A DNA stretch of 64,000 nt from Nostocoides sp. GTDB taxonomy: Bacteria; Actinomycetota; Actinomycetes; Actinomycetales; Dermatophilaceae. Positions 7,917 through 16,116 of the stretch are shown here, one piece after another. The stretch lies in assembly GCA_016716625.1 (NCBI GenBank), contig JADJVJ010000001.1:62001-126000 (forward strand), given 5' to 3'. Numbering within the stretch: position 1 is the stretch's first letter; every line of letters starts with the position of its first letter. Below the pieces are notes generated by a model that was not told the DNA's origin, did no database searches, and saw nothing but the letters and a program-made list of their open reading frames with translations. Made by a program: the position numbers and the translations under genes.

Positions 7917-8549
7917 GTGATCGTCACCGAAGCGGCAACCCGCCCCAGCCTTCACGCCACCCGAACCCTGGCAGCCGTTGTGGCCCTTGGGGCCCTTGCT
8001 GCCCTGATTGTGGGCGGCACCCTCATGTCTACACCCCCACCGGAGGCGCTGGCTCCGGGCAGGTGGCCGGCCACCGCAGCCTGGCTCGGGCCAACCCTGT
8101 TGGCAGCCCTCAGCATCTTTGACATGTTCACCGTGCCGGCGCTGCATCAAACCTTGAGCCGATTCGGGCCGGTCGCCATCCTCGTGGCCACCGGCTGCGC
8201 CCTCACCGGAGACCTCCTGGGGGTCGTCGGCCGGCTGACCCAGGCCACCGGTGCCCGAGTCGCCCTCGGCGGGGACTTCGAGGCCGGTGAGTCCCTGCTC
8301 GAGCTCCTCCAAGAGACCCTCAACACCGCGGGTTTCGCCCTCGTCGCGGTGTCCTTCACGGCCTTCGGCATACTCCTGCTCCGCTCCGGGTCCAAGGCGC
8401 TGGGAGTGATCGCGGTCATCGCCGGGGTCTGCACTGCGTTGGGCCAGGTGCCGCCGCTGCAGCCCGTCTTCTATGTCGCCAACGTTGCCTTCCTCGCCTG
8501 GTATGTCGGCCTGTTCCTGCTCTTCCGATCCCCGCAGGGAAAGCTATGA
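7917..8549 (+). CDS. Polytopic membrane protein, unknown function
   Basis: 210 residues with about six transmembrane helices (for example TLAAVVALGALAALIVGG, AWLGPTLLAALSIFDMF, AGFALVAVSFTAFGILLL, LGVIAVIAGVCTALG). No catalytic motif is seen. The GTG start lies 5 nt beyond the operator, with no ribosome-binding site, which suits a leaderless transcript. Its stop overlaps the ATG of the DUF998-like gene, so the two form an operon controlled by the divergent TetR. Confidence 0.7.
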   Translation: MIVTEAATRPSLHATRTLAAVVALGALAALIVGGTLMSTPPPEALAPGRWPATAAWLGPTLLAALSIFDMFTVPALHQTLSRFGPVAILVATGCALTGDLLGVVGRLTQATGARVALGGDFEAGESLLELLQETLNTAGFALVAVSFTAFGILLLRSGSKALGVIAVIAGVCTALGQVPPLQPVFYVANVAFLAWYVGLFLLFRSPQGKL

Positions 8550-9136
8550 CCCGCCCCCTTGCTGCGATCTCAGTCCTGAGTGCAGCAGGCCTCGCCATCG
8601 TCATTGCGCCGGCAGTGGTTCCCGACTATCACTGGGTTAGCCAGAGCGTCAGCGAGACCGCGGCCCAGAACACGCCGGGCGCCTGGGTTGGCCGAATAGC
8701 ATTCCCGCTCTTGGCCATTGGCGTGGCGCTGCTGCTACCCGGCGTTCACTGGGGAGCCGTGAGTAAGGCCTGCTATGGCGTGTTCGTCGCCGGGCTGCTG
8801 GCGGTGGGCGTGTGGTCGCACGAGCCGTACCTCGCCGGGGTGACCTTCGACGTGGTCGAGGCCAACCTGCACAGCATCGCGGCGACGGCGATGGGGGTGG
8901 CGGTCGTCAACGCCGAGCTCTTCGCCGCCTGGCACACCAGGGTGTGGAGTCGGCTGCTCCTGGCGGGCTCCTATCTCGGACTGCCCATTGCCATGACTGC
9001 GCATCCTGCGTGGGCCGGCGTGTACCAGCGGCTGCTCTTCGGCCTTCTCATCGCCACCTGCCTCGTGCACGCAAGTCGGCAGTGGGTCGGCATGATGGAA
9101 GTGCGCGGACGGGAGGTGGAGCATGGTCACGTCTGA
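8546..9136 (+). CDS. DUF998-like membrane protein
   Basis: 196 residues, about six transmembrane helices. The segment DYHWVSQSVSETAAQNTPGAWVGRI is the characteristic early motif of DUF998 proteins, whose function is unknown. ATG 8546 overlaps the stop of the upstream gene. Residues after about 175 (EVRGREVEHGHV) are a charged tail. The stop at 9134-9136 overlaps the arginase-like reading frame that starts at 9123. Confidence 0.75.
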   Translation: MTRPLAAISVLSAAGLAIVIAPAVVPDYHWVSQSVSETAAQNTPGAWVGRIAFPLLAIGVALLLPGVHWGAVSKACYGVFVAGLLAVGVWSHEPYLAGVTFDVVEANLHSIAATAMGVAVVNAELFAAWHTRVWSRLLLAGSYLGLPIAMTAHPAWAGVYQRLLFGLLIATCLVHASRQWVGMMEVRGREVEHGHV

Positions 9137-9703
9137 TCGGCGAGTCATCGGGATCCTGGACGCCCCCACGAACCTTGGTCTGCGGCCGCCACGGCCCGGC
9201 GCGGTCCCGAGGACCTGGAGGGCGCCCGCCGCGCTGAGGGCTGCCGGACTGCATCAGAGGCTGACGTCACGCGGGGCGGTCGAGATGGGCTCGGTGGCGC
9301 CGGCCGGCTACCGCGATGACGTCCAGGCGGGATCCGGGCGACTGCGCAACCAGGACTCGATCCTCGACCACTCAACTCGTCTGGCGGACAAGCTCGGAGA
9401 GATGCTCGACTCCGGGCATGCACCCCTGGTGCTCGGGGGTGACTGCAGCCTCCTCGTCGGCGCAGCCCTGGCCTTGGCCCGCCGGGGACGGTACGGCCTG
9501 GTCCACGTGGACGGGCATACGGACTTCCGGCACCCCGGCAACAGCGACGCGTGCGCCAGCCTGGCCGGTGAGGACCTGGCCGCCGCGGTGGGCACCGACG
9601 ACTTGAACTGGCCGGGGTCGCGCCCGTCGGAGAGGTCGTCGAGGAACTGCCGAAGGCAGGGCGGTTCCGTCAGGCCTGCAATAGCTCGGGGCTGGGGGCC
9701 TGA
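9123..9703 (+). pseudogene. Truncated, frameshifted arginase/agmatinase-family gene
   Basis: From GTG/ATG 9123 the frame reads RRVIGILDAPTNLGLRPPRPG, VLGGDCSLLVGAALAL and GLVHVDGHTDFRHP: the GGD and DxHxD metal-binding motifs of the ureohydrolase (arginase) family. After GTDDLNW (about 9610) the original frame loses coding character while a different frame continues as ELAGVAPVGEVVEELPKAGR and stops at TGA 9701-9703, exactly before a terminator hairpin. The later metal-ligand motif (DxD near residue 230) and the C-terminal half are absent. A frame change plus an internal deletion explains this best; the joined tail may come from another gene. Confidence 0.7.
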
Positions 9704-9732
9704 GCCCGGCGTGTTGCAAGGACACGCCGGGC
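9704..9732 (+). terminator. Strong hairpin, terminator-like
   Basis: GCCCGGCGTGT (9704-9714) and ACACGCCGGGC (9722-9732) form a perfect 11-bp stem with a 7-nt loop, starting on the first base after the TGA at 9701-9703. There is no U-tract, as is common in actinobacteria. From 9733 to 9851 I see no gene. Confidence 0.7.
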
Positions 9733-9851
9733 TGCGAGCGAGTATTGCGGGTCCGGCAAGACGATGTGGACACCTGGTGAGGCCTGGGCAGGGCGCGGGC
9801 GATCCGGTGCGGATCGTTCTTGAATGGGTGTCGGCCGGACCGAACGAGTGC

Positions 9852-10634
9852 TCAGCCGCGCACCGGTTGCTGGAGTTCGGTCACCCACTCCTGCTGCGGG
9901 CCATCGGTCTTGAGGTAGACCTCGCGGCACGGACCATACGGCTCGAGACCGCGGGCGGCGACCTGCGCCCCCAGCTCCGCCCAGGCACCGCCGATGCCGG
10001 TCATCGGACCGACATACGTCGTGGTCACGGCCCGCTCGACCGCGGCAAGCCGCCCGGAGGATTCACCCGCGATGGGTCGGGCGAACCCGGCGCCGAAGGC
10101 GAGTTGGTCGCCCCGCGCCTCGTACCAGGCATAGCCGGGGTGGGCTGGTTGCTCGCCGGCGCCGAGCTGGGCGGCGATGAGTTGCTCGAACATCGGACCG
10201 ATCACCGGGCCGACCTCGGCGGCGTCCGCCACCACGGCAGTCCGTTGGCTGAGCTCCAACGCGGGGAGTGGTTTGTCGATGAATTCCATGGCACTGCTTC
10301 CTTCCATCAGCCGGAGACGCCGCTCGATCTCGCCGAGGCGATGGGTGTCGGCGGCGATCTGTTCGCGGAGGCCTTGACGCCTTTCGTCGAACAGTTCGCG
10401 CACCGTCCCCGCGTCGATCTCGCCGGTCAGCATCGGCCGAATCTGCTCGAGCGTGAAGCCGAGGTCTTTCAGGCCGATCAGGGCGTGCACGTGAGCCAAC
10501 TGCCCGGACTCGTAGTAGCGATAGCCCGAGTGCTGGTCCACCTGTGCGGGGTTCACCAGTCCGAGCTGGTCGTAGTGACGCAGCATCCGAACGGTCACCC
10601 CGGCGAGGCGGGCGAAGTCTCCGATACTCAACAT
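9852..10634 (-). CDS. MerR-family regulator with GyrI-like effector domain
   Basis: 260 residues. The MerR winged helix is at the N-terminus (MLSIGDFARLAGVTVRMLRHYDQLGL, then SGYRYYES), followed by a long dimerisation helix and a C-terminal effector-binding domain of the BltR/GyrI-like kind (AEVGPVIGPMFEQL ... CREVYLKTDGPQQEWVTELQQPV), which usually binds amphipathic or cationic drugs. Start ATG 10634 begins at the canonical MLSIGDFA. Its own promoter carries a textbook MerR operator (10655-10669). It diverges from the sigma-factor gene. Confidence 0.9.
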   Translation of the reverse strand: MLSIGDFARLAGVTVRMLRHYDQLGLVNPAQVDQHSGYRYYESGQLAHVHALIGLKDLGFTLEQIRPMLTGEIDAGTVRELFDERRQGLREQIAADTHRLGEIERRLRLMEGSSAMEFIDKPLPALELSQRTAVVADAAEVGPVIGPMFEQLIAAQLGAGEQPAHPGYAWYEARGDQLAFGAGFARPIAGESSGRLAAVERAVTTTYVGPMTGIGGAWAELGAQVAARGLEPYGPCREVYLKTDGPQQEWVTELQQPVRG

Positions 10635-10654
10635 GGCAATGCCCACGACACAGC

Positions 10655-10675
10655 CTGACACGGTGTCAGAGTCAA
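10655..10675 (-). promoter_or_regulatory. MerR-type promoter/operator
   Basis: The 15-bp perfect palindrome CTGACACGGTGTCAG (10655-10669) sits directly behind a minus-strand -35 TTGACT (10675-10670). A -10-like TGTCGT lies 19 bp downstream (10650-10645). The over-long 19-bp spacer filled by a palindrome is the hallmark of MerR-activated promoters, here placed to autoregulate the MerR gene. Confidence 0.7.
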
Positions 10676-10814
10676 GTCCGAGTCGGGCAACTCCTCCGGC
10701 GTATGCCGTCGCTCTGTCGGTCACGCTGTGCTCGGCAGTTTCGTCAACACCTCGAACGACACCATTCACCGGGTGTCGTGTGTACTTGCTGTCGTGACCG
10801 GCCCAGGAGGAGCC

Positions 10815-11723
10815 ATGGACCTGACCGAGGAGTTCGCCGCCGAGCGCACCCGCTTGGTGCGCATCGCGGCTGGGGTCCTTGGGGACCGGCACGAGGCTGA
10901 GGATGTCGTCCAACTGGCCTGGCTCCGGCTGCAGAGCGCCCAGCCGGAGACGATCCGCAGCCTGCCGGCCTGGTTGACGACCGTGACGACACGGCTCTGT
11001 CTCGATCGGCTCAGAGCCAGGGTGCCCACCCCCGTGGACCTCACGGCAGATGGGGTGGAGCCCACCGGACCGGCGAGCGGGCTGGACCCCTTCGAGGAGG
11101 TCGCGATGGCGGACGCCGTCGGCGTCGCCCTCCATGTGGTGCTCGAACACCTCTCTCCCAGTGAGCGGGTCGCGTTCATCCTGCACGACACCTTCGCGGT
11201 CGAGTTCGACACGGTCGCCAGGGTTCTCGACAGCAGTCCGGCGGCGGCGCGAAAACTTGCCTCCCGGGCCCGCGCCAAGATCAGGATCCGCATCCCCGAG
11301 GGCCCCACCGCGGATTGGCAGGTGGTCGACGCGTTCCTAGAGGCGGCCAAGGGCGGTGACTTCGCACGGCTGCTCCATCTGCTCGCCCCCGGCGTCGTCC
11401 TCACCGCCGACGCCGACGCGATCTCGGCAGGTACACCCCAGCGGCTCGATGGGCGCGATGCCGTGGCGTCCATGTTCGATGGCGGGGCGAGCGCCGCACT
11501 GCCGGTCTTCGTCGAGGGCCGGGCCGGGGCCGCGTGGTACCACCTGGGTTCGCCGCGGGTGATCTTCGACTTCACGGTGGAGTCCGGACGGGTGACCAGC
11601 ATCGTGTTCCGGGCAGCCCCGGACGTCATCGCGACCGTGATCCGCCGTCGGGGCGGCGAACCCGTGGCCCCGACGGGTCGGCGGCGCGTCACATCCAAGC
11701 CTCCGCCCTCGTCAGCACAGTGA
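10815..11723 (+). CDS. ECF sigma factor, SigJ-like with SnoaL-type C-terminal domain
   Basis: 302 residues. Sigma2 (MDLTEEFAAERTRLVRIAAGVLGD, then EAEDVVQLAWLRL) and sigma4 (SPSERVAFILHDTF, FDTVARVLDSSPAAARKLASRARAK) are followed by a ~110-residue SnoaL/NTF2-like domain (VVDAFLEAAKGGDFARLLHLLAPG ... YHLGSPRVIFDF). Such ECF41/SigJ-type factors lack an anti-sigma factor and are controlled by their own C-terminal domain. ATG 10815 was chosen over the upstream open frame because AGGAGG precedes it by 4 nt. A DUF1801 gene follows 25 nt downstream and may be co-transcribed. Confidence 0.88.
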   Translation: MDLTEEFAAERTRLVRIAAGVLGDRHEAEDVVQLAWLRLQSAQPETIRSLPAWLTTVTTRLCLDRLRARVPTPVDLTADGVEPTGPASGLDPFEEVAMADAVGVALHVVLEHLSPSERVAFILHDTFAVEFDTVARVLDSSPAAARKLASRARAKIRIRIPEGPTADWQVVDAFLEAAKGGDFARLLHLLAPGVVLTADADAISAGTPQRLDGRDAVASMFDGGASAALPVFVEGRAGAAWYHLGSPRVIFDFTVESGRVTSIVFRAAPDVIATVIRRRGGEPVAPTGRRRVTSKPPPSSAQ

Positions 11724-11748
11724 GACCCCGTCAACCCAGGAGAGATTG

Positions 11749-12198
11749 ATGATGACCAGCAAGGATCGAGCCACCATGAAGACACCGGGGCTGAGCGACG
11801 ACGAACGTACCGCGGTCAAACAGGCGGCAGCCGAGGGCCGTAGGACCAAGGCCGGTAAGAACACCGAGCAGGACGTCCTCGACGCCATCGCCGCCATGGC
11901 GGGCTCCGACCGCGAGATCGCCGAAGGGCTGCACGCCGTGGTGAAGCGGGTCGCTCCTGACCTGGTCCCTCGGACCTGGTACGGCTTCCCCGCCTACGCC
12001 AAGGAGGGCAAGGTCGTGCTCTTCTGGCAGTTCGCGGCGAAGTTCTCGACGCGGTACGGGCATATCGGGTTCCAGGACGGCGCCCAACTCGACGACGGGG
12101 TGATGTGGCCGACCGCTTTCGCGGTGACCGCGTGGACCCCGCAGACCGAGAAGGCGGTCGAGGACCTCGTTCGACGTGCCACCGGAGGGTCGACGTAA
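11749..12198 (+). CDS. DUF1801-family protein
   Basis: 149 residues. The core (DVLDAIAAMAGSDREIAEGLHAVVKRVAPDL, PRTWYGFPAYAKEGKVVLFWQ) matches DUF1801/YdhG-like proteins, sometimes called iron chaperones by similarity to frataxin-like folds; their biochemical role is unproven. Two adjacent ATGs (11749, 11752) and a TTG (11746) follow AGGAGA; 11749 is chosen. It follows the SigJ-like gene closely, so it may be a target or partner. Confidence 0.75.
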   Translation: MMTSKDRATMKTPGLSDDERTAVKQAAAEGRRTKAGKNTEQDVLDAIAAMAGSDREIAEGLHAVVKRVAPDLVPRTWYGFPAYAKEGKVVLFWQFAAKFSTRYGHIGFQDGAQLDDGVMWPTAFAVTAWTPQTEKAVEDLVRRATGGST

Positions 12199-12224
12199 TC
12201 GGCTCCATGGGGGACGCTGGTGGT

Positions 12225-12506
12225 ATGCGAGCAACGTTCAACGGCGTCGTCATTGCCGACAGCGACTCCACGGTCGTCGTCGAGGGGAACCACTACTTCC
12301 CGCCCGACGCGGTGACGTGGGAGTACTTCACCGAGAGCGACACTCACACCGTCTGCCCATGGAAGGGCACGGCGAGCTACTTCACAGTGGCGGTCGAGGG
12401 TGAGTCCAGCGTTGACGCGGCGTGGACCTATCCCACCCCGTCTGCTGCCGCGGCCGAGATCGCGAACCATGTGGCGTTCTGGCGTGGGGTCACCGTCGAA
12501 GGCTGA
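12225..12506 (+). CDS. DUF427-family protein
   Basis: 93 residues. MRATFNGVVIADSD, EGNHYFPPDAV and TVCPWKGTASYFTV are diagnostic for DUF427, a small beta-rich single-domain family often next to redox or stress genes; biochemical activity is unknown. ATG 12225 gives the usual start MRATFNG; ATG 12207 would add six residues. Confidence 0.88.
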   Translation: MRATFNGVVIADSDSTVVVEGNHYFPPDAVTWEYFTESDTHTVCPWKGTASYFTVAVEGESSVDAAWTYPTPSAAAAEIANHVAFWRGVTVEG

Positions 12507-12557
12507 CGACCCCCGAGCTTTCCTAGGTTCCGCACAGGGGATCCATAGAGTGGCGGC

Positions 12558-12573
12558 ATACCCTCGGGGGTAT
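12558..12573. promoter_or_regulatory. CsoR/CstR-type operator upstream of the DUF2202-like gene
   Basis: ATACCC-TCGG-GGGTAT: 6-bp arms with a 4-bp spacer, matching the form of CsoR-family (copper or persulfide sensing) operators. It lies 34 bp before the ATG at 12607. The same arrangement occurs at 39066 and 40299. No CsoR-family gene lies in the window. Confidence 0.6.
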
Positions 12574-12606
12574 CAGATTGATCCCCACCACTCGAAGGTC
12601 CACGCC

Positions 12607-13206
12607 ATGAACCACCAGCTCAACCGTCGCCTCGGAACCGCTCTGGTCGCAGGATCTCTCATGATCGGCCTGGCGGCGTGTTCCACGTCGGAGTCGTCCC
12701 CCTCGCCCTCCTCCGCGGCGCCCACTCCCACGACCGCTCAGTCCGCCGCAGCACCGACGGACCCGGTGGCGGCGGCAGCCTGGGAGGCGCTGATGTCCCC
12801 CGAGGGCGAATACGCCGCCTCCGCGGCATACCAGGCCGTGATCGCCACGTACGGCCAGGTTCAGCCCTACGTCTCGATCCAGGCTGCCGAGGAGCGCCAC
12901 ATTTCCGCCCTCACCCGCCAGCTCCAACGGCTCGGCGTCGAGGTGCCACCGAACCCATATCTCGGAACCATTCCGGCACCCGCCGACCTGACTGCCGCCG
13001 CCACGGCGTGGGCCGAGGGTGAAGTGAAGAACGTGGCCCTCTATGACCGGCTCATCTCCGCCGTGGCCGGGGACCAGGCGCTGACCAGGGTGTTCACCAA
13101 CCTTCGACGGGCCTCCGAGGTGATGCATCTGCCGGCATTCCAGGAAGCCGCCAAGCGCGGTGGCCAACTCACCGAGGCCGAGATGGCCGGACTCGGGCTG
13201 CACTGA
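12607..13206 (+). CDS. DUF2202-like ferritin-fold lipoprotein
   Basis: 199 residues. Signal peptide with lipobox LAAC (Cys about 25), then a Ser/Pro/Thr/Ala-rich tether (26-55). The mature domain is helical with AAYQAVIATYG, IQAAEERHISALTRQLQRLG and VKNVALYDRLISAV, resembling the DUF2202 ferritin-like group; Glu and His in EERH could bind metal. It probably acts on the outer face of the membrane. Its promoter contains a CsoR-type box, hinting at copper or sulfane-sulfur control, which is inference. Confidence 0.72.
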   Translation: MNHQLNRRLGTALVAGSLMIGLAACSTSESSPSPSSAAPTPTTAQSAAAPTDPVAAAAWEALMSPEGEYAASAAYQAVIATYGQVQPYVSIQAAEERHISALTRQLQRLGVEVPPNPYLGTIPAPADLTAAATAWAEGEVKNVALYDRLISAVAGDQALTRVFTNLRRASEVMHLPAFQEAAKRGGQLTEAEMAGLGLH

Positions 13207-13239
13207 CGCGACGTCGGGAGCGGGCGGCATACTGGCCCC

Positions 13240-13662
13240 ATGGCAACCGATGCCGACCTCGAGCGTCTCGCGTTGGCCCTCCCCGGGGTGGAACTCGGCA
13301 CCTTCTGGGGCGGGCCAGCGTATGTCGTCGCGGGCAAGGCGATCGCCAACCGTCGGCCGCCGCGTCACGACGAGGGGGCCGTGGACCCGGTGACGGGGGA
13401 GCCTTACGCCGACCTGCTCACGGTGCATCTCGGGGGATCTGAGACCAAGACCGAGGTCCTGGCTACCTTCGACCCTGAGGTGGTGTTCACCATCCCGCAC
13501 TTCGCCCGCTCCGCCGCGGTGCTCGCGCACATGGACCGGATCGAGGTCGCGGATCTCGAGGATCTGCTCGACCTCGCCTGGGCCGGCCGGGCGCCGAAGC
13601 AGCTTGTCGCCGAACGCAACTCAGGTGGGACGACCACCGCCACCGCCAAGGAGGAGTCATGA
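13240..13662 (+). CDS. MmcQ/YjbR-family protein
   Basis: 140 residues. ERLALALPGVELGTFWGGPAYVVAGKAIA and the closing DLEDLLDLAWAGRAPKQLVAE match the MmcQ/YjbR double-wing fold, annotated as DNA-binding-like without firm function. The stop overlaps the ATG of the next gene (ATGA), so it heads a small operon with a ferredoxin-like and a GNAT-DinB gene. Confidence 0.82.
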   Translation: MATDADLERLALALPGVELGTFWGGPAYVVAGKAIANRRPPRHDEGAVDPVTGEPYADLLTVHLGGSETKTEVLATFDPEVVFTIPHFARSAAVLAHMDRIEVADLEDLLDLAWAGRAPKQLVAERNSGGTTTATAKEES

Positions 13663-13883
13663 CGCGCAAGATCTTCACCGGCAAGTTGGTCGACGTGTCC
13701 TTCGACGGCGCTTTGTGCCAGCACGCGGGCGAGTGCGTCGGCGGGATGCCGACCGTCTTCGACACCTCGTCACGGCCATGGATCAACCCCGAGTCGGCGA
13801 CGAGCGCGGAGTTGGCCGACCAGCTCCGAGAAGTCGTCGCTCGCTGCCCGTCGGCCGCGTTGCAGATCGAAGAGCACCCGTGA
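13659..13883 (+). CDS. Divergent ferredoxin-like protein (Fer4_19)
   Basis: 74 residues. CQHAGECVGGMPTVFD supplies two cluster Cys and VARCPSAAL the third/fourth-region Cys, with W in SRPWINP; this is the pattern of the Fer4_19 divergent mono-cluster ferredoxins. It starts in a 4-nt overlap with the previous gene, and its TGA overlaps the GTG of the next. Electron partner unknown. Confidence 0.82.
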   Translation: MTRKIFTGKLVDVSFDGALCQHAGECVGGMPTVFDTSSRPWINPESATSAELADQLREVVARCPSAALQIEEHP

Positions 13884-14716
13884 GCGCGAACACGGTTGAG
13901 GTACGGGACAACCCGCAAGATCTCCGTTTCGAGGCGCGCATCGACGGCGCTCTCGTGGGTTTCGCCGAGTACCGGCTGACGGACACCCACATCGTGTTCA
14001 CCCATACCGAGGTCGATCCCGCCTTCGGGGGCCGTGGCATCGGAGGGGCCCTGGCGCGGGGCGCCCTCGATGCGGTGCGCGCCGGGGGGACGCTGGCCGG
14101 GGGGACGCTGGCCGTGCGGCCACGGTGTTCCTTCATCGAGGCGTGGATCGAGAAGCACCCCGACTATGCCGACCTGCTCACCCGCTCGGCGTCCGCGCCC
14201 ACGACCGCCACCGACATCCTGCGGGACGCCTTCGGGCGGGTGGCCGAGGAGATGCCAGAGTTGCTGCGCGACCTGCCCGCCGAGGTACTCCTGTGGCGCC
14301 CCGATCCGGACGCGAACTCCATCGGCTGGCTCGCCTGGCACCTGACTCGGGTCCAGGACGATCACCTCGCTGGTGTCGGTGAGCGCGAGCAGGTGTGGAC
14401 CAGCCAGGGTTTCGTCGAGCGTTTCGCACTCCCGTATGCCGTTGCCTCCCACGGGTTTGGGCAGAGCAGCGCCGAGGTCGGTGCCTTCCACGTCACCGAC
14501 GCCACGCTGCTGATCGACTACCACCAGGCCGTGCACGCCATGACCCTCGAGGTCCTCGACGCACTGGACGACGCGGCATACCAGCGGGTCGTGGACACGC
14601 GATTTACCCCGCCGGTGACCGCGGCGGTGCGGCTCGTGTCGGTCATCGGCGACACCGCCGCCCACCTCGGTCAGATCGGCTATCTCAAGGGCTTGGCCGT
14701 CAGGGCTCGCCATTAG
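13880..14716 (+). CDS. GNAT acetyltransferase-DinB/DUF664 fusion
   Basis: 278 residues. Residues 1-100 are a small YjdJ-type GNAT domain: VGFAEYRLTDTHIVFTHTEV, then GGRGIGGALARGALDAVRAG for acetyl-CoA binding, and SFIEAWIEKHPDYADLL. Residues 110-278 are a DinB/DUF664-like four-helix domain (ATDILRDAFGRVAEEMPELL ... SIGWLAWHLTRVQDDH, DTAAHLGQIGYLKGL) with His residues that could bind metal in mycothiol-dependent enzymes. The GTG start overlaps the preceding stop. A 15-bp tandem duplication (14084-14113) inserts GGTLA-GGTLA where GNAT homologues have a core strand, which may disturb the fold. Confidence 0.78.
   Translation: MSANTVEVRDNPQDLRFEARIDGALVGFAEYRLTDTHIVFTHTEVDPAFGGRGIGGALARGALDAVRAGGTLAGGTLAVRPRCSFIEAWIEKHPDYADLLTRSASAPTTATDILRDAFGRVAEEMPELLRDLPAEVLLWRPDPDANSIGWLAWHLTRVQDDHLAGVGEREQVWTSQGFVERFALPYAVASHGFGQSSAEVGAFHVTDATLLIDYHQAVHAMTLEVLDALDDAAYQRVVDTRFTPPVTAAVRLVSVIGDTAAHLGQIGYLKGLAVRARH
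14084..14113 (+). repeat. 15-bp tandem duplication inside the GNAT domain
   Basis: Two identical 15-bp units (GGGGGGACGCTGGCC) at 14084-14098 and 14099-14113 keep the frame and add five residues. The repeat has a six-G run, so replication slippage is the likely origin. Confidence 0.9.
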
Positions 14717-14756
14717 GGTTGGCACGTCGCCCAATCCCGACGAGAGAGGCACCCCC

Positions 14757-15167
14757 ATGGCTCAGCAACTCAACCCCTACATCACCTTCGATGGAACCTG
14801 CGCCGAGGCGATGGACTTCTATGCGCGTGCCCTCGGTGGCACGGTGCGGTTCACGACCTTCCGCGAGTTCGGTATGGACGTCGACGGCGTCATGCACTCC
14901 GCGCTGGAAACGCCGAGCGGCTTCCATCTCTACGCAAGCGACACCGCGCCGGGCATGGGCGAGTTCCGTCCGGGCACCAACCTGCAGATCAGCATCTCGG
15001 GCGATGACGAGGCCGCGCTCCGGGGGTACTGGGAGGGCTTGGCCGATGGCGGTCAGGTCGTGATGCCGTTGGTGCGGCAGGCCTGGGGTGATGACTACGG
15101 GATGCTCGCCGACCGATTCGGCATTCTCTGGCACGTCAACATCGCGGGCAGCCCGGCAGAGGCCTGA
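14757..15167 (+). CDS. VOC-superfamily protein, PhnB-like
   Basis: 136 residues. NPYITFDGTCAEAMDFYARALGG, a paired beta-alpha-beta-beta-beta unit, DRFGILWHVNI at the end: the PhnB/3-demethylubiquinone-methyltransferase-like branch of the vicinal oxygen chelate fold. Metal ligands of true glyoxalases are not clearly present. It converges with the ArsR-SRPBCC gene (7 nt apart), which often accompanies such genes. Confidence 0.85.
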   Translation: MAQQLNPYITFDGTCAEAMDFYARALGGTVRFTTFREFGMDVDGVMHSALETPSGFHLYASDTAPGMGEFRPGTNLQISISGDDEAALRGYWEGLADGGQVVMPLVRQAWGDDYGMLADRFGILWHVNIAGSPAEA

Positions 15168-15174
15168 TCGGCCG

Positions 15175-16032
15175 TCATTCGCTCCTCTTGCTGCGCGGCG
15201 CGCGGGGCCGGCTGGTGGCATCGGACTGCAGAACCGCTGCCAGGTTGGTCCGCAGCCGCCCGAGCACGACACCCCAGGCAGCCTCCATGAACTGGGCCTG
15301 CTCGGGTGAGTCCACGAGTTGGTGAATCGTGACCCGGCTGCCTGCGGGGTCGGGAGACACCCGGATGTATCCCTTCATGGCTCGTCCCGGCACGGGCACG
15401 TTCTCGTCGTCGAAATCCCAGGCGATCGCGATCAGGTGCGGAGGCGCGAGCACCTCGTAGCGTCCTCTGATCTCGGTGCCCCACTCCATTGTGGCGGCGA
15501 ACTGCCCCTCCCGAAGGCGCACGGGCACTTCCAGCCACCGGGAGTAGAGCGCCTCATCGGTGAAAGCGGCGAAGGTCTGCTCGGGGCCGACGGGGAGCGT
15601 CACGCTGGCCACGACCATCGGACGCGTCTCGACCTCAACGAGTTCGCGTTCCGGTATGTCGTCGGCGGGGAGCCATTTCGTGGGCGCCTCCAGGGCGGGA
15701 TGAAGTCCGGTGAACGCCTGCGGCACCGCACGGTATCGCCGCGACGTGCCTGCCCTGGTCATCGCGACCAGCCCGGCCTCTCGGAGCACCGAGAGATGCT
15801 CCGAGATGGTGGCTGCCGAGAGGTCGAACTCGGCCGCAATGCTCCCCGCGGGCAATTCGCGCTCCCACACCAGAGCCACAATGTCGCGGCGCGTGCGGGA
15901 GGTCAGCGCATGGAACCGCCGGTCGATGGTCTCGTCACGCCCGAGGCCGTCGGCGGCCGGGCTGATTGCGACGCTCGCTGCATCGGCGGCGGCCGGTCCG
16001 ACCGTGTGGTCCAGCCTCTTGTCCGACTCCAT
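15175..16032 (-). CDS. ArsR-SRPBCC fusion regulator
   Basis: 285 residues. Residues 38-110 are an ArsR winged helix (RFHALTSRTRRDIVALVWERELPAGSIAAEFDLSAATISEHLSVL). Residues 140-270 are an AHSA1/SRPBCC ligand-binding domain (PVGPEQTFAAFTDEALYSRWLE, GRYEVLAPPHLIAIAWDFDD). Such fusions pair a repressor with a hydrophobic-ligand pocket. No metal-binding Cys pair is seen. It diverges from the YciI-like gene across nested palindromes (16046-16083), a likely operator. Confidence 0.85.
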   Translation of the reverse strand: MESDKRLDHTVGPAAADAASVAISPAADGLGRDETIDRRFHALTSRTRRDIVALVWERELPAGSIAAEFDLSAATISEHLSVLREAGLVAMTRAGTSRRYRAVPQAFTGLHPALEAPTKWLPADDIPERELVEVETRPMVVASVTLPVGPEQTFAAFTDEALYSRWLEVPVRLREGQFAATMEWGTEIRGRYEVLAPPHLIAIAWDFDDENVPVPGRAMKGYIRVSPDPAGSRVTIHQLVDSPEQAQFMEAAWGVVLGRLRTNLAAVLQSDATSRPRAPRSKRSE

Positions 16033-16045
16033 GCTCCCAACCTAG

Positions 16046-16083
16046 TATTTCGTTACGGGCCTAATTAGGCGTGTGACGAAATA
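16046..16083. promoter_or_regulatory. Nested palindromes, probable operator
   Basis: An outer inverted repeat TATTTCGT (16046-16053) / ACGAAATA (16076-16083) encloses a perfect 12-bp palindrome GCCTAATTAGGC (16059-16070). The region is AT-rich and lies between the divergent ArsR-SRPBCC and YciI genes, so it probably controls both. Confidence 0.65.
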
Positions 16084-16116
16084 GTCTCACACGGTGTGGG
16101 ACGGAGAGTGGGAGAC

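Noticed and set aside
9704..9930. Minus-strand open frame overlapping the hairpin
   Set aside because: Arg/Pro/Ser-rich, crosses the terminator and the MerR 3' end; no family resemblance.
12506..12530. Possible extension of the DUF427 gene
   Set aside because: A clear TGA ends the frame and the next AT-rich stretch is promoter.
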